Part shown: positions 17,001 to 24,326 of the stretch, one piece after another
How the letters are laid out: the number at the start of each line of letters is the position of its first letter
Position numbering within the stretch: the first letter of the stretch is position 1
NCBI GenBank assembly: GCA_964523675.1
Contig: CAZFZT010000001.1
Span: 62,001-126,000 of the forward strand
Direction: 5' to 3'
Length of the DNA stretch: 64,000 bases
Origin: CAZFZT01 sp964523675
GTDB lineage: Bacteria; Planctomycetota; Phycisphaerae; Phycisphaerales; SM1A02
Position numbers and translations under genes: made by a program
Notes under the pieces: generated by a model
The model's database searches: none
What the model saw: only the letters and a program-made list of their open reading frames with translations
Told to the model about the DNA's origin: nothing

Positions 17001-17388
17001 TTGTCGCGCCGCAGTTCCAGCAAATGTCGAACGTGGCGGGCACGTGCTCGCTGCACTCAGTACACATCACGTCGGCCGCCGGCCGGCGAAACGATTTGCC
17101 GCACTCGGGGCACAGGCCCTCGCCGACGTGACCCTCCAAGCTGTAGCCGCAACCGGCGCATCGCACACCATCCGACCGGTCGGATAGTTCCTCAAGAAAT
17201 GCAGTGGCGATCGGCCGAGCCGACACAACATCCTCGTCCTTGACCCACACATCCGCTGGTTGACCGACGTTCGCCGCGATCAGCACGCCGACGTTGAGTT
17301 CAGCAACCGACTGAATCTGCGCGGCTTCAAGCCGATCGCACAGTTGCTGCGCAAGGGCCAGATTGGACAAGGATGCAAGCCGAAACAT
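16984..17388 (-). CDS. DUF2007-like domain with zinc ribbons
   Basis: A 134-residue soluble protein. Residues about 1-65 (FRLASLSNLALAQQLCDRLEAAQI...VWVKDEDVVSARPIATAFL) resemble DUF2007, a small domain often called a putative signal-transducing protein. Two zinc ribbons follow: CAGCGYSLEGHVGEGLCPECG and CTECSEHVPATFDICWNCG. The first is the same CxxCxYxLxG...CPECG motif that ends several membrane proteins in this window. Its last 17 bases overlap the convergent lipoprotein frame. Role unknown. Confidence 0.7.
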   Translation of the reverse strand: MFRLASLSNLALAQQLCDRLEAAQIQSVAELNVGVLIAANVGQPADVWVKDEDVVSARPIATAFLEELSDRSDGVRCAGCGYSLEGHVGEGLCPECGKSFRRPAADVMCTECSEHVPATFDICWNCGATISSEA

Positions 17389-17543
17389 GGTTGAGTTCGC
17401 TCCGCGGTTGTTGACATCGTATTCGAGCGAGCTTGCCGAGAAACGGATCCGGACCTATCTCCTTCGTCATCAGGTTCGGCTTCGCAAGGGAATCTCACGT
17501 TAGCCCTTGACCACTTGGCGCGCATGGGCGAGCATTGCGACCC

Positions 17544-18494
17544 ATGCAGGTGGCTGCGACCCTTGACGAACTTGAAAAAGCCATCGGGAACCCGACCCAT
17601 TCGCGGTGCGGATTCGTACCTACGATGGGTGCCCTACATGAGGGGCATCTGGAGTTGATACGTCGTGCAGTAACGCTCGGCTCTCGGCCATCGGCTCTTG
17701 GCTCAGAGACAACCGCTCTCAGCCGACAGCCGACAGCCGACAGCCGATTGCCGGTTGTCGTGAGCATCTTCGTCAATCCGACGCAGTTCGGGCCTGGCGA
17801 GGATTTTCAGAAGTACCCGCGCACGCTTGAGGCCGATGTTGAGGCCGCTGAGCTGGCCGGAGCAGACATCGTCTTCGTCCCCCCCGGAGACAAGACGATT
17901 TACCCGCCGGATGTTGAGATTCCGGTGCCTGAACTTCCGGGGGTTGCGACGCAGCCGGGCCTCGAAGACGCCCATCGCCCCGGCCATTTCGCAGGTGTCT
18001 GCCAGGTCGTCGCGCGCCTCTTCGACCTGGTCAAGCCGGCGTTCGCGGTCTTCGGCGAGAAGGACTACCAGCAGTTGCTCGTGATCAAAGCGATGGTGCG
18101 ACAAGAAGGAACACGCTGGCCGGGACTGGAAATCATCGCGCATCCGACGCTGCGCGATGCCGATGGCCTTGCGCTGAGCAGCCGCAACCGGTTTCTGAGT
18201 GCATCTCAGCGCGAACGCGCGCTTGCGATTCCTCGCGCCTTGGAAGCGGCATCGGCGGCCGCCACACCGGCTCACGCTGAATCAATCATGCGCGATGCGC
18301 TTGTCGCGGGTGGCCTGACGCAGATCGACTACGCGGTTGTTCGAGATGCGCGGACGCTCATGCCGATTGAAGTGTTCGACCAACCCGCTCGAGCGCTGAT
18401 CGCAGCGCGCGTTGACGATGTGCGGCTGATCGACAATCGGGGATGTACCACAGCGAGCGCAGAGAACACGAACAAAAAGAAGAAACGAACATGA
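17544..18494 (+). CDS. panC: Pantoate--beta-alanine ligase with in-frame repeat insertion
   Basis: Joins pantoate and beta-alanine with ATP to make pantothenate, the CoA precursor. The nucleotide-binding HxGH signature is PTMGALHEGHL (His32, His35), followed by VVVSIFVNPTQFGPGEDF, FGEKDYQQL and ALSSRNRFL. Between LIRRAV and VVVSIFV, where the family has only a few residues, there are about 24 extra residues (GSRPSALGSETTALSRQPT...) encoded by a simple repeat. The last residues (TTASAENTNKKKKRT) come from another repeat. A TTG at 17535 is an alternative start. The gene overlaps the next by four bases (ATGA). Confidence 0.92.
   Translation: MQVAATLDELEKAIGNPTHSRCGFVPTMGALHEGHLELIRRAVTLGSRPSALGSETTALSRQPTADSRLPVVVSIFVNPTQFGPGEDFQKYPRTLEADVEAAELAGADIVFVPPGDKTIYPPDVEIPVPELPGVATQPGLEDAHRPGHFAGVCQVVARLFDLVKPAFAVFGEKDYQQLLVIKAMVRQEGTRWPGLEIIAHPTLRDADGLALSSRNRFLSASQRERALAIPRALEAASAAATPAHAESIMRDALVAGGLTQIDYAVVRDARTLMPIEVFDQPARALIAARVDDVRLIDNRGCTTASAENTNKKKKRT
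17674..17754. repeat. Repeat-like insertion inside panC
   Basis: About 80 bp made of CGGCTCTCGGC-type words on the left and a tandem GCCGACA array (AGCCGACAGCCGACAGCC) on the right, with partial inverse symmetry between halves. It corresponds to the extra residues of PanC and keeps the frame. Similar words (TCGGCTATTCGGCTATCG, CTGTCGGCGGTT) occur in the gap between the two clpP genes, and CGGCTCTCGGCTCTC occurs upstream of ptsI. Ends are estimated. Confidence 0.6.
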
Positions 18495-18566
18495 CTCTCA
18501 CCAAGCTGAAACTGCATCTTCAATCAAGCGCGCTCCTCTGCGCCCTCTGCGTTCTCTGTGGCTCAC
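18446..18566. repeat. Inverted-repeat element spanning panC end and lipoprotein start
   Basis: About 121 bp with imperfect inverted ends: ACCACAGCGAGCGCAGAGAA (from 18447) and, inverted, GCCACAGAGAACGCAGAGGG (ending near 18563). The ends are close relatives of those of the GxxExxY element at 13761-14236. There is no gene inside. The left arm encodes the final residues of PanC and the right arm encodes the hydrophobic core of the next gene's signal peptide. Confidence 0.6.
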
Positions 18567-19738
18567 TGACCGGGTGCGTCACGATCACGCCTGCCTCGGC
18601 CGACCGCAGTGTGACGGTGGTGATGCCGGACCCATTGCCCGAACGTGCCTGGCCCGATCGTCACCCGGAGCCGCTGGATGCGATCATGCGAGCCGCAGAA
18701 GAGGATGATGCCAACGACGGGGGGAAATCGCTTCGACGCCAGATCGACCGCATTCTGGGGTATCAGAACACCGCACTTTCGCACCGTGTGCTCGGCCGCG
18801 GCGTTGTCTGTGAAGTCCCGCCGGCAAAGGGTTCGAGCGACCGGCAGTTCATATACATCACCAATCGCATCCCGGAGGACGACTTTGAGAAGATCATGTC
18901 GTACCAGCGACCCACGCGCATTGAGCGCGAGGAGCTGTTGCGATGGTATTTCCGGCTCGAAACGCCGTCGGCAGCGAAGTTCCCCATGCCGCGCGGCTTG
19001 ATCCTTCACCTGACCAGCATCGGCGATCGCCGCTTTGAGCGATCAGTGAGTACGCATCTGAAAGACAACGGTTGGGCGATTCTGCATGTGGAGCCGGGAC
19101 GCTTTCATATCCCGATGTTGATCGACGACAACGGCGCGAGCGGCCGTACATTGATTGAGGCCAGCAAACTCGCTGCGAATCTCGATGAGTATGCAGCCGA
19201 CTACGCCTACGCAGTGGAAGGCGTGCTCGCGCATTTGAGTGAGATAGAGCCAGGCGTCCCGCAATCGCCATTCGTGATCACCGGGTACAGCGCGGGGTCG
19301 CTCGCCTTGCCAACGATTGCTGCGCTGCTCGATGATAAAGTTGATGCGGCGGTGTTTGTTGGCGGCGGCGCCAACGTCGCAGGCATTCTGATCGACAGCA
19401 AACTCACGACGCTGGTGAAGCGCGTCAAGGAAAGCCGCGATGTGGCGGAGATGAACGAACTGCGCACCCTGCCCGAGCGATACCTTGCCGAGAGCCGATT
19501 CGATCCGTTTCACACGGCCCGGTATCTGGCTGATAAGCCGGTGCTCATGCTTCATGCGCAGATGGATCAGATTGTGCCCGGCAAGTACGGCGATCTGCTC
19601 TACGAGCGGCTTGGCCGGCCTGAGCGGTGGTCCTATCCGATCGGGCACATCTTCCTGTTCTGGGCTCTTCCGTCCCAGAAGCAGAGCATCGTGAACTGGA
19701 TCGACCGCGCAACGAGCAGCCGGATGGCGCAGCAGTGA
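18491..19738 (+). CDS. Lipoprotein alpha/beta hydrolase
   Basis: A predicted lipoprotein of 415 residues. The signal peptide MTLTKLKLHLQSSALLCAL continues to the lipobox LTGC; its core ALLCALCVLCGS is encoded by a repeat arm. The alpha/beta-hydrolase fold is supported by the nucleophile elbow VITGYSAGSLALP (GxSxG), an acid in MLHAQMDQIVP and a late His in YPIGHIFLF. Substrate unknown. ATG 18491 overlaps the panC stop (ATGA), so translation is probably coupled; the frame extends to 18443, but those codons lie in panC. No link to pantothenate synthesis is evident. Confidence 0.8.
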   Translation: MTLTKLKLHLQSSALLCALCVLCGSLTGCVTITPASADRSVTVVMPDPLPERAWPDRHPEPLDAIMRAAEEDDANDGGKSLRRQIDRILGYQNTALSHRVLGRGVVCEVPPAKGSSDRQFIYITNRIPEDDFEKIMSYQRPTRIEREELLRWYFRLETPSAAKFPMPRGLILHLTSIGDRRFERSVSTHLKDNGWAILHVEPGRFHIPMLIDDNGASGRTLIEASKLAANLDEYAADYAYAVEGVLAHLSEIEPGVPQSPFVITGYSAGSLALPTIAALLDDKVDAAVFVGGGANVAGILIDSKLTTLVKRVKESRDVAEMNELRTLPERYLAESRFDPFHTARYLADKPVLMLHAQMDQIVPGKYGDLLYERLGRPERWSYPIGHIFLFWALPSQKQSIVNWIDRATSSRMAQQ

Positions 19739-19811
19739 ACGCCAGTTGAGTTGCTGTCGATCCAATAGCCGCGTGTCGTCAGGCCGCGATTGATCGGGGC
19801 GTCGCGGCGGT

Positions 19812-19845
19812 GCCCAACCGTGGGCTTCCGCCACGCAGCTACTGG
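19812..19845. repeat. Dispersed 34-bp repeat, copy 2
   Basis: Same 34-bp sequence as at 4859-4892, differing at two positions (CCGTGGGC for CCGCGGGC, and GCAGC for GCGGC). It lies in the gap between the hydrolase gene and ispG, about 50 bases before the likely ispG start. Confidence 0.75.
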
Positions 19846-19894
19846 GCGGCGCTCGTCGGCACGATTGCTCGCGCCGCCCGCCTGCGCGACTACA

Positions 19895-21175
19895 ATGGCG
19901 TCTATGACGCCCCGACGCAAGACGCGACAGATCGCACTTGGAAATGACCGCACCGGCATTGTGAGGATTGGGGGCGGTTTGCATGGCACGGAGCCGGCGC
20001 CGGTGGCTGTGCAGACGATGACGGCCGGGTACACGCACGACGTCGACGGCTGCGTGGCGGAAATCAACAAACTCGCCGCGGCCGGTGCGGACATCGTGCG
20101 CGTGGCGGTGCCGGAGAAGAAGGACACGGAAGCGGTGGCGGAGATCATCAAGCAGACGCGCGTGCCGATCGTTGCGGATGTGCATTTTCACTACAAGCGT
20201 GCGCTCGAAGCCGTCGAAGCCGGTGTTCATAAGATTCGCCTCAATCCCGGCAACATCTCCGATCGCGAGCAGGTCAATGCGGTGATCGATGCCTGCAAGG
20301 AACGCGGCATTCCGATCCGCATCGGCGTCAACGAGGGCTCGATCATCGAGCGCAAGGACAAGCAGAAGCGCATGGAAGAGCTTGGCAAGTATTTTGCCGG
20401 GCATAAGTCCGGCCACCTGCTTGCGATCATGATTGCCAAGCTCGAAGAATACCTCGACATCTTCCACGAGCGCGAGTTCTTCGACATCTGCATCAGCGCG
20501 AAGTCAATGGACGCTTCGCTGACGATCGACGCGTACACGGAGATCGCCAAACGCTTCGAGTATCCGCTTCATCTGGGCGTCACGCACGCAGGGCCGAAGG
20601 AGACGGGGTGCATTCGCAGCGTGGTTGCGCTGGGCACGCTGCTGGCGAGCGGCATCGGCGACACGGTGCGCATCTCGTATGCAAGTGATCCGGTGTACGA
20701 AGTCGAGGATGCGCTGGAGATGCTGTACGTGCTCGGCCTGCGAACGCGCATCGGAGCCGAACTGATTGCATGTCCAACCTGCGGCCGGATTCAGGTTGAC
20801 CTGTTCACGCTTGTGCAGGAGGTGCGCCAGAAGTTGCGTCGCGAGATCGACCTGCCGATCAAGGTCGCGGTGATGGGCTGCGTGGTCAACGGCCCGGGCG
20901 AAGCGGAAGGCGCGGATGTGGCGGTCTTCGCAGGCGACCGCCGCGGCATCATCTACGTGCAGGGCGAACGCGTCGCCAACGTGAAGGAAGAGGAAATCCT
21001 TGACCGCTTGCTGGAGGAATGTAAAACGTTCCAGGAGCGCGTGCGACGAGGCGAAGCGAAGCTTGGCGAGAAGAAGGTCGAGATCATCCCGCCGGACCCG
21101 ATCGGGGAACTGGGTTCCGGCATCGAGAAGATCGCAGCGGGCAAGGTGGAGCAGGTGACGGTGGGGCGGTCGTAG
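19895..21175 (+). CDS. ispG: 4-hydroxy-3-methylbut-2-enyl diphosphate synthase
   Basis: Fe-S enzyme of the non-mevalonate (MEP) isoprenoid pathway that reduces MEcPP to HMBPP. The 426-residue protein has the TIM-barrel domain (VAVQTMTAGYTHDVDGCV, VADVHFHYKRAL, IRLNPGNI, RIGVNEGS, THAGPKETG) and the Fe-S domain with CPTCGR (Cys293, Cys296) and MGCVVNGPGEAEGAD (Cys329 and the Glu ligand). The frame is open to 19790 but that part covers a dispersed repeat; MASMTPRRKTRQI at 19895, or ATG 19904, is more likely. The pathway partner dxr starts at 63818. Confidence 0.95.
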   Translation: MASMTPRRKTRQIALGNDRTGIVRIGGGLHGTEPAPVAVQTMTAGYTHDVDGCVAEINKLAAAGADIVRVAVPEKKDTEAVAEIIKQTRVPIVADVHFHYKRALEAVEAGVHKIRLNPGNISDREQVNAVIDACKERGIPIRIGVNEGSIIERKDKQKRMEELGKYFAGHKSGHLLAIMIAKLEEYLDIFHEREFFDICISAKSMDASLTIDAYTEIAKRFEYPLHLGVTHAGPKETGCIRSVVALGTLLASGIGDTVRISYASDPVYEVEDALEMLYVLGLRTRIGAELIACPTCGRIQVDLFTLVQEVRQKLRREIDLPIKVAVMGCVVNGPGEAEGADVAVFAGDRRGIIYVQGERVANVKEEEILDRLLEECKTFQERVRRGEAKLGEKKVEIIPPDPIGELGSGIEKIAAGKVEQVTVGRS

Positions 21176-21184
21176 CAATGCGCC

Positions 21185-21832
21185 ATGCTCCGCCGCGCGC
21201 TCCAGCATGGGTCAGCGATCCCGGTGCTGTTGGCGCTGCTGGCGCTTCATGCTCTTTATGTCCTTCCTCAAAATGATGAGTCGCTTGTAATCGCGCGGAG
21301 CACGATACCGGCCGGTCGAAACTGGTTCATTGTCATTGACTCTAACGGCAACGTGCTACAACGCGGCTTCGAGCAGCCAGGTGACGAGGCGTATCGTCAT
21401 GTAGTTGTTGAAATCAGTGTGACATCCGGGCGCTGGACCTCAGGTTGGTGGGCGGCGACCCGTCGAAACGTCGGATTTCAGGCAAGCTACGTTGCTCATC
21501 CTAACGAGAGGTGGGATGAAGACGTGATGGTGCGCGAAGTTGGCCAATTGCTCGACGTATGGCGGGAAGCGTTGACACCCGCAGAACTGCTGTCCCTGCG
21601 CCCATCGGGTGGCCTGCGGCACACATCTGTCATCTGGAGCGGGTACCTTCACAACATGGTCGCATTGGCGTTGGTCCTGCTTCTCGCGTACGCATCTCAA
21701 GTGCAGGTCAGGCGCACTTTGAGCAGGATGACGACGCATCGACGAATGGTTCGTGGCCATTGCCCGATTTGTAACTATGACCTGCGCGGCGGTACCAGCG
21801 GCTCGTGCCCTGAGTGCGGGTGGACTGGATAG
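21185..21832 (+). CDS. Membrane protein with C-terminal zinc ribbon
   Basis: A 215-residue protein with an N-terminal membrane segment (AIPVLLALLALHALYVL), an outer region of about 120 residues without recognised motif, a second membrane segment (HNMVALALVLLLAYASQV) and a cytoplasmic end, HCPICNYDLRGGTSGSCPEC followed by GWTG. This CxxCxYDLRG...CPECG ribbon recurs at 17.0, 42.3 and 45.1 kb. The gene starts nine bases after the ispG stop, so it may share its transcript. Function unknown. Confidence 0.7.
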   Translation: MLRRALQHGSAIPVLLALLALHALYVLPQNDESLVIARSTIPAGRNWFIVIDSNGNVLQRGFEQPGDEAYRHVVVEISVTSGRWTSGWWAATRRNVGFQASYVAHPNERWDEDVMVREVGQLLDVWREALTPAELLSLRPSGGLRHTSVIWSGYLHNMVALALVLLLAYASQVQVRRTLSRMTTHRRMVRGHCPICNYDLRGGTSGSCPECGWTG

Positions 21833-21880
21833 CCAGGAGCCCGTCATTCAATTGGTTTGTGATCAACCGCAGCGACTTCC

Positions 21881-22024
21881 CCCTATCACGAGTTGAGCGT
21901 CGAAGAGCGGCCGCTGCTCGTCGAGGAGATCTGGGACTCTATCGCCGCGCTGCCCCTGACGAATCAGAAGGCGGCGGAACCCGAGGGGCGTCTGGCGGAG
22001 CATCGCGACATGCACGCGCTGTAG
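21881..22024 (+). pseudogene. Remnant of an addiction-module antitoxin
   Basis: In one frame this stretch encodes HELSVEERPLLVEEIWDSIA, then ALPLTNQKAAEPEGRLAEHR and a stop. That is the pattern of the small addiction-module component family (TIGR02574: LSxxERLxLVExIWDSIA...LP.LT..Q..EL..RLA.H). There is a stop codon just upstream (21860) and no start codon, so the N-terminus is lost. No toxin gene follows; the next gene is a convergent L,D-transpeptidase. Confidence 0.55.
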
Positions 22025-22040
22025 TGCTGACAACAAACCG

Positions 22041-23342
22041 CTACTCGCGGATTTCAACTGTGCTTAGTCCCTCAGCGAGCAACTCGTACACGAGTTCGAC
22101 ATCATCAGAGAGCATGCGCACGCAGCCCATGGATGCTTGTGTACCGATGGAGTCCGGCTCAATGGTGCCGTGAATGCCATAGCCGCCCAGATCGCGCACA
22201 GATTCGCTGACGCCTTCCAAGCCGATCCAGCGTTCGCCAATTGGGTTCTTGGGTTCGTCGCGACTGAAACGTTCGCCGGTGCGCGGATTGACCCACTCAG
22301 GATTGATGAGCTTCGAGTTTGCCCGCACGCGAAATGTTCCGATCGGGGTCGAGTCATACTCCCCCAATCCGACAGGAAAACTCCGCACGAAGACGCGATC
22401 ATCGCCTTCGCCGAGGTACACATCCATGCGGAAGTCGCGCTTGTGCACCACCGCATGAAACGGTCCCTTCACAAGCTTGAGCTGCTGGCCCGGACGAATC
22501 TGTTCAGGGCGAGGAATTCGATTGATGCGCTGGATCAGCCGCCAATCGACGTTCAGCCGTTCTTGGCTTGCGATTTGTGAAAGAGAACCGCCCGGCCGCA
22601 CCGCGTAGCCGTACGTGAATGGATCACCTGAAACGATCTCGGGGCTGAAGACAAGCCGATTATTGAGTTCGGTCAGCGCATCGCGCACTTTTGCAGCATC
22701 GGCGCGGCTGAGAGAGCCGGCTGCAAATGCCTGGGTGAGAATGCGCCTGGCGTCGATGGGCTGATTCGAACGAATCAGTTCCAATCCCGTTTCCAGCCGT
22801 TCAACGGCACGGTCGCGCGAGCGGCTCGATGGAACTGCGGGACGGGAAGGTTTTTCTTCATGCACAGCCGGCGAGGGATCAGGTTCGGGTGAGGGTGTTT
22901 CCACTCTCGGTTGCGCCCGTTCGGCACGCGCCGGCGGTGTTTCGACCGGACTTGCCTGCGCTTGAGATTGTTCACCCATGCGGATGCCTGGCTGCTCGCT
23001 GCGAGCCGGTTCACGCCGCCCGTTGCCTGGCTGCTCCGGGTGTATCGAACGCAGCGTTTCCTGGATTGGCTGTTGACGCTGCGCCAGGGCTGAAGAGGGC
23101 ATCTCCTGGTTGTCATTGATCGCCTCTGCTATCGCAGGAGATGGTCCGGTCGTTTCATCGGGTGTCCGCCACGATCTGAATGCCCACACCGTCAGCGAGA
23201 TGCCAAGGATCGCAACGATCGCGAGCAGTAACGGTCTGCGGGAGCCGCGCTTGCCACGACCACCCAGTCCCAGTGAACTGCCGCGGCGGTAGGTGTATGA
23301 ATGTCGGCTTTGTGTTCTGCCGGTCTGGCTTGGTAGGGCCAT
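22041..23342 (-). CDS. L,D-transpeptidase with LysM domain
   Basis: A membrane-anchored cell-wall enzyme of 433 residues. Basic N-terminus, membrane helix (RPLLLAIVAILGISLTVWAF), then a long Pro/Glu-rich stretch (about 70-190), a helical segment, a LysM peptidoglycan-binding domain (YAVRPGGSLSQIASQERLNV ... IRPGQQLKLV) and a YkuD catalytic domain. The catalytic motif is HGTIEPDSIGTQASMGCVRM with Cys407. Such enzymes form 3-3 cross-links or attach proteins to peptidoglycan. It fits the meso-DAP peptidoglycan genes at 50-55 kb. It is convergent with the antitoxin remnant. Confidence 0.92.
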   Translation of the reverse strand: MALPSQTGRTQSRHSYTYRRGSSLGLGGRGKRGSRRPLLLAIVAILGISLTVWAFRSWRTPDETTGPSPAIAEAINDNQEMPSSALAQRQQPIQETLRSIHPEQPGNGRREPARSEQPGIRMGEQSQAQASPVETPPARAERAQPRVETPSPEPDPSPAVHEEKPSRPAVPSSRSRDRAVERLETGLELIRSNQPIDARRILTQAFAAGSLSRADAAKVRDALTELNNRLVFSPEIVSGDPFTYGYAVRPGGSLSQIASQERLNVDWRLIQRINRIPRPEQIRPGQQLKLVKGPFHAVVHKRDFRMDVYLGEGDDRVFVRSFPVGLGEYDSTPIGTFRVRANSKLINPEWVNPRTGERFSRDEPKNPIGERWIGLEGVSESVRDLGGYGIHGTIEPDSIGTQASMGCVRMLSDDVELVYELLAEGLSTVEIRE

Positions 23343-23543
23343 ACAGCGATCTCCTTCTCGCTCATGTACCGATAATTGGGCGTTTAGTGCGACTGGGGCT
23401 CGGCGGCCGACGCTGGCACGTCCTCCACTGCCAGAGCCAGCCGAGTCGATCCGGCCGCACTATATCACATCGGTCCAGCAGCTCGGGGGCCTTGGCCAAA
23501 GTGGTCCGAAAATGCGAAGTGTCTGCTGTGGTACACTCCGCGC

Positions 23544-24179
23544 ATGTTGAGATCGCTTCATCTCGGCTGGCAAACGCGCGGCATGGCGTGCATTCTCACG
23601 GGGGCCCTGGCCACTGTCATTGGTCTTGGCGGCTGCGCAGTGAATCCGGTGGAGCGGGGGTTCCTCAATGTCGGGGCGGGAGAGTATGAAGCTGCCTTCG
23701 ACGCTGCTGACGAAGTGGCGCGTTCCTACGGTCTTGTGCCGGCCTTGCGCGATCGGCGCAGCGGCATACTCGAAACACAGCCGACACCCGCAGGCACGCT
23801 CTTCGAGCCGTGGGATCGCGCGACGGTGACGCTGGATCAAGCGGCCGCCAACACGCTTTCATTTCAACGGCGGCGAGCACGTTTTGAGTTTCAACCAGCC
23901 GGCTTCGGAGGCAGCGCTGAACACACAGGAGGTGCGGCCAGTGATCTCACTGCACTTGGACCCACGCATGAACTGGAGCTTCGTGTGTGGGTTTATACAG
24001 AGCGGGCACATGTGCCGGGGATCAGGCGGTCCGCCTGGTCAAGGCGATTAACGACGTTGACTGAAGTGATTGATCCTGAGGCCGATGAGGTTCAGGAGCC
24101 GGTGTGGACCGTGGTTGCCCGAGATCGGGCGTTGGAGGAGCGGCTGCTATCCGAAGTCGGCCGCCTCCTGGGCCGATAA
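23544..24179 (+). CDS. Lipoprotein of unknown function
   Basis: A 211-residue predicted lipoprotein; the signal peptide ends in the lipobox GLGGC (ALATVIGLGGCAVNP). The mature part has no motif I recognise. It contains AAFDAADEVARSYGLVPALR and a few mixed alpha/beta stretches, ending RALEERLLSEVGRLLGR. It is divergent from the L,D-transpeptidase across a 200-base gap; a functional link to the envelope is possible but not shown. Confidence 0.65.
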   Translation: MLRSLHLGWQTRGMACILTGALATVIGLGGCAVNPVERGFLNVGAGEYEAAFDAADEVARSYGLVPALRDRRSGILETQPTPAGTLFEPWDRATVTLDQAAANTLSFQRRRARFEFQPAGFGGSAEHTGGAASDLTALGPTHELELRVWVYTERAHVPGIRRSAWSRRLTTLTEVIDPEADEVQEPVWTVVARDRALEERLLSEVGRLLGR

Positions 24180-24326
24180 TGGCGGCGGTCGTTTTCATTT
24201 GAAGCCATATGATCGATCCGCAGGTGTTTTTGCGCGCTCCGCCGCGCCCCCTGATGATGGGGTTGTATAGTTGCTCCATGCCGCGCTGCGGCTTGAGCGC
24301 CCGTGCTGTCAGGAGGAGTAGAGAGG

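Noticed and set aside
17717..17745. Tandem GCCGACA units as a possible CRISPR array
   Set aside because: Units are seven bases, contiguous and without spacers, and lie inside panC. There are no cas genes in the window.
19043..20467. Minus-strand reading frame of 474 codons opposite the hydrolase and ispG
   Set aside because: It is antisense to two well-supported genes and its translation shows no recognisable domain.
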